Shown: one piece after another, positions 20,997 through 23,153 of the stretch | How positions within the stretch are numbered: the stretch's first letter is position 1 | Layout of the letters: every line of letters starts with the position of its first letter | Virus record (IMG/VR): IMGVR_UViG_3300029448_000375 | Coordinates: 1-23,153 of that record | DNA from: a virus | Length of the DNA stretch: 23,153 nt | Direction: 5' to 3' (one strand) | Made by a program: the position numbers and the translations under genes | The notes under the pieces: model-generated | Told to the model about the DNA's origin: nothing | The model's database searches: none | The model's input: the letters and a program-made list of their open reading frames with translations, nothing else

Positions 20997-21671
20997 ATGA
21001 ACTTTAAACATGAACCGATTGAAGTAAATTATGATCTTGAGGCAGAAACATCTGAAACAGGTCGCGTTTATAAAACACCAGATGGTGAAGCTTATCCATC
21101 TATAACAACAGTACTTGGAAAACGAACCAAGAAAGCTATCCTTGAATGGAGAAAACGCGTTGGCGAAGAAGAAGCCAATCGTGTATCACGAATTGCAACT
21201 GGAAAAGGAACTAAGGTTCACCAGATGGCCGAGGACTTTCTTAATAATGATCCTGTCTATACGCAAGGTTTTCAAGAGATGCCCCATATTGTAGAAAGTT
21301 GGGAAGCACTCAAACCACTACTAACAGAAAACGTTGGAGTTATTCGAGCACAGGAAATACCTCTGTATTCAGATGAACTAAAGGTAGCGGGTCGAGTTGA
21401 CTTGATTGCCGAATGGGATGGAGAACTTTCTGTAGTTGATTTTAAAACATCAAAACGTATTAAAGATAGAAGTGAAATATCAAACTACTTTATGCAAGCG
21501 TGTGCTTATGCTTTAATGTTAGAAGAACGAACTGGAATCTGTATAAATAAATTAGTTATCGCGATGGTCGCTGACGGAGGCTTTACTAAAGTATTCGTAG
21601 AAAATCGTGAGGACTGGATAGACAAATTGATTGAGGAAATTACTTATTATTATGAACACCGATATGATTGA
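20997..21671 (+). CDS. RecB/MGME1-like PD-(D/E)xK exonuclease
   Basis: This is a 224-residue protein. The nuclease core is visible: GTKVHQMAEDFL (H75), an AQEIPL Glu (E120), GRVDLIAEW (D135), VVDFKTSKR (D148, K150), and the RecB-type motif FMQACAYAL (Q167, Y171). PSITTVLG (34-41) is the typical N-terminal motif of the MGME1/Cas4-like branch. These enzymes degrade single-stranded DNA ends; in a phage it could act in recombination, host-DNA breakdown or genome-end processing. The size is typical for phage members. It overlaps the start of the next gene. Confidence 0.87.
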   Translation: MNFKHEPIEVNYDLEAETSETGRVYKTPDGEAYPSITTVLGKRTKKAILEWRKRVGEEEANRVSRIATGKGTKVHQMAEDFLNNDPVYTQGFQEMPHIVESWEALKPLLTENVGVIRAQEIPLYSDELKVAGRVDLIAEWDGELSVVDFKTSKRIKDRSEISNYFMQACAYALMLEERTGICINKLVIAMVADGGFTKVFVENREDWIDKLIEEITYYYEHRYD

Positions 21672-21933
21672 AACAATACTTGGAATTACATATAATGCTT
21701 GTTTTATCAGTTGTTACTGGCCACAAATCATCAAGAGTATCCGAACTAAGTCCGTCGAGGATGTAAGTATTCATCTTTTCACACTTTCAATCGTAGGATA
21801 TACCTCTGCAATTTTTTACACGCTTCTTCGTGTTGGATTTGATTTCTTTTGGCTTTTTAACTACGTTGTTTCTGGTATCAGTGCAATTATAATGACAATC
21901 GTTTATTTTATGTATAGGGAAAAATCTGTATGA
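21652..21933 (+). CDS. PQ-loop membrane protein, SemiSWEET-like
   Basis: This is a 93-residue protein (89 if the ATG at 21664 is used). Three transmembrane helices are evident: about ILGITYNACFISCYWPQII, then LFTLSIVGYTSAIFYTLL, then WLFNYVVSGISAIIMTIVYF. The first ends with the PQ-loop signature CYWPQIIKSIRTKSVEDVS. This length and three-helix layout match SemiSWEET sugar transporters, which work as dimers and move small sugars by facilitated diffusion. The substrate is not predictable. The start is ambiguous between 21652 and 21664; both lie within the end of the nuclease gene. The next gene overlaps by ATGA. Confidence 0.75.
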   Translation: MNTDMIETILGITYNACFISCYWPQIIKSIRTKSVEDVSIHLFTLSIVGYTSAIFYTLLRVGFDFFWLFNYVVSGISAIIMTIVYFMYREKSV

Positions 21934-22397
21934 AAATATGTAAATCACAATTCCATGACCAAGGATATTGGGAGCATGGGAGAAATAAGTATCAGCTAAG
22001 AACTCTTCCAATTGATAAACTTTGGGCTTCTGTACCTATTGCAAAAGTCCATCACGGAATTGTTTTTTATGATACCGTAAAAAAAGACATTGCAAAAAAT
22101 GGAATGAAGTTTCCTCTACTTGTTGTTACGTCAACGCGACGTGAACTTTTGATACAGAAACATATATGGGGAACTAATATCAAAGAACTACCATTTAAAC
22201 AAACAGAAAAGTGGGAAGACTTAAACAAGTTACAATACACTGTTTGGGGTGGTTCAAATCGTCTTATCGCAGTTAAAGAGCTTGGATATACTCACATTGA
22301 CTGTGCTATGATGTTAGGATTTGAACATGCACGATCACATCAAAAAGTACAAAGAAAACCATACACCGGATACCTTTATAAAAATGGCAGCGACTAA
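21930..22397 (+). CDS. ParB-like domain protein
   Basis: This is a 155-residue protein. FYDTVKKDIAKNGMKFPLLV (about 46-65) and YTVWGGSNRLIAVKELGYTH (about 103-122) match the two halves of the ParB/sulfiredoxin-type N-terminal domain (D-x-x-KxI-x-x-GhxxPhhV ... GxxRhxAhxxLG). The usual helix-turn-helix of chromosomal ParB is absent. Phage proteins with only this domain are common and may bind nucleotides or DNA; some ParB-fold proteins act as nucleases. Activity here is unknown. The ATGA overlap couples it to the PQ-loop gene. Confidence 0.7.
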   Translation: MKICKSQFHDQGYWEHGRNKYQLRTLPIDKLWASVPIAKVHHGIVFYDTVKKDIAKNGMKFPLLVVTSTRRELLIQKHIWGTNIKELPFKQTEKWEDLNKLQYTVWGGSNRLIAVKELGYTHIDCAMMLGFEHARSHQKVQRKPYTGYLYKNGSD

Positions 22398-22509
22398 AAG
22401 ACTCATATATCAAGTTAACACTATTGATCCACTCGTAGGAAAACGATCTAAACTTTACGAATGGTGTATAGAATCTGTAAAAAAATATTGTGAAAAGATT
22501 AATATATGA
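22384..22509 (+). CDS. 41-residue protein, unknown
   Basis: MAATKRLIYQVNTIDPLVGK followed by RSKLYEWCIESVKKYCEKIN. It begins 14 bases before the end of the ParB-like gene and overlaps the next gene by ATGA. An in-frame ATG at 22321 lies deep in the ParB-like gene and was not used. The opening resembles starts of some glycosyltransferase-type proteins (RLIYQV), so it could be the remnant of a larger gene, but no frameshift joins it convincingly to the next gene. Confidence 0.5.
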   Translation: MAATKRLIYQVNTIDPLVGKRSKLYEWCIESVKKYCEKINI

Positions 22510-23153
22510 ATTTAGTTTATCAATATTATTTACCATACCCCGGCGAGATTGGAAAACCAGATTGGGTTGAAATTGGTAAAAAATCAGCAGAAAAATACTC
22601 TAAAGAAATCGGCGCTGAATATATCTATTCAGAAGAAAAATATATGAACTCAGTCTTAAATGTATTTGAGTCATTTAGATTATTTTTTGATGAGTCATTT
22701 GATTGTTACGATAAAATTTTATTACTAGACATAGATACAATTGTTAACACAAAGGATAATATTTTTGATATTGAAATAGAAGACGTTGGAATGGTGCATG
22801 AATTAGGTGTATATAATAGATCAGCCGTACCTGGCGCTTCCTTTACACCAAAATTTTGGGATAATTATTTTAATAATCCACATACTGGAATTTTTAGTTA
22901 TGCTAAAAAGTTTTTAGACGAAAAATTTAAATGGAAAAAAAGTAAACTACATCCAAACGAAAAGTTTGCTTTATACAACGGAGGTGTACAAGTGTGGTCA
23001 AAAGAAGGCAGGATAAAAGCACGATCACTGTTTGATTCTAAAAAGCACGATCATTTTCACAAAGAGACGGGAAAAGGCGAAACCGCGTATTTAAATATGA
23101 TGCTTTTTCACCATGGATTTAAAATAACGGAATTGGAAAACGATTGGAACCGT
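22506..23153 (+). CDS. GT-A/GT8-like glycosyltransferase (3' end cut by window)
   Basis: 216 codons are open to the window edge. KILLLDIDTIV (70-80) carries the D-x-D motif (D75, D77) that binds the metal and nucleotide sugar in GT-A enzymes. FALYNGGVQVWSKE (about 154-167) matches the N-x-G-V/F acceptor-side segment of GT8-like enzymes. GETAYLNMMLFHHG (191-204) and the closing NDWN are also typical. The likely role is transfer of a sugar onto a protein, lipid or DNA base; with the PQ-loop protein nearby a sugar-related function cluster is possible. The start overlaps the previous TGA. The C-terminus is missing. Confidence 0.8.
   Translation, partial: MNLVYQYYLPYPGEIGKPDWVEIGKKSAEKYSKEIGAEYIYSEEKYMNSVLNVFESFRLFFDESFDCYDKILLLDIDTIVNTKDNIFDIEIEDVGMVHELGVYNRSAVPGASFTPKFWDNYFNNPHTGIFSYAKKFLDEKFKWKKSKLHPNEKFALYNGGVQVWSKEGRIKARSLFDSKKHDHFHKETGKGETAYLNMMLFHHGFKITELENDWNR

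Noticed and set aside
21542-21549. TATAAATA inside the RecB-like nuclease gene
   Set aside because: It is intragenic, more than 100 bases from the next start, with no nearby dyad or ribosome-binding site.

Overview
The window is a gene-dense, AT-rich stretch of a T4-like (myovirus-type) marine phage genome. Every gene I can support lies on the + strand. Neighbouring genes are packed with ATGA, TAATG or TAGTG overlaps, there is no gap over about 80 bases, and I see no tRNA, rRNA, CRISPR or insertion sequence. The phage assignment rests on a T4-type RNase H, a phage-type class I ribonucleotide reductase, and six well-placed exact copies of the T4 late-promoter octamer TATAAATA. Many proteins also look like short modules I recall from cyanophages, pelagiphages and vibriophages.

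Layout. (1) 1-10414: virion-type cluster. It holds an HExxH metalloprotease-like protein, a HAD phosphatase, a KxDG nucleotidyltransferase-like protein, a cytidylyltransferase/P-loop kinase fusion and many small modular proteins. Seven start with a variant of M-x-S-F-K-[DE], like the capsid-targeting leader of T4 internal head proteins. Several carry [LI]-x-E-[AGS] sites like those cut by the T4 prohead protease. I infer a set of internal head proteins that may be packaged and injected. (2) 10421-14477: a sigma70-like promoter, then nrdB, nrdA, a zinc-ribbon microprotein, a GIY-YIG-like nuclease and a 2-oxoglutarate/Fe(II) oxygenase. (3) 14481-17021: a second sigma70-like promoter, RNase H, a membrane microprotein, a conserved phage protein, a second oxygenase with an HxE metal motif, and a conserved phage protein. 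(4) 17013-20602: a late-promoter-driven envelope module with a YRG-repeat protein, a low-complexity acidic protein, a holin-like peptide, a PEP-CTERM protein and an outer-membrane beta-barrel. (5) 20617-23153: membrane microprotein, FmdB-like protein, RecB/MGME1-like nuclease, PQ-loop (SemiSWEET-like) membrane protein, ParB-like protein and a truncated GT8-like glycosyltransferase.

Most striking signals. First, a late promoter sits in the loop of a perfect 16-bp inverted repeat (17279-17330) whose right arm covers the ribosome-binding site of the envelope operon. This looks like a T4-style switch in which only late-initiated mRNA can be translated. A smaller version sits at 9094-9115. Second, the phage carries a protein with a full PEP-CTERM/exosortase sorting signal, translationally coupled to an outer-membrane beta-barrel. 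This points to a Gram-negative host with an exosortase system (for example Verrucomicrobiota, Lentisphaerota or Kiritimatiellota) and suggests remodelling of the host surface late in infection. Third, the modular head-protein cluster includes a 486-residue protein with prohead-protease-like sites at its domain borders, as if it were a polyprotein. The host assignment and these functions are inferences from sequence alone.
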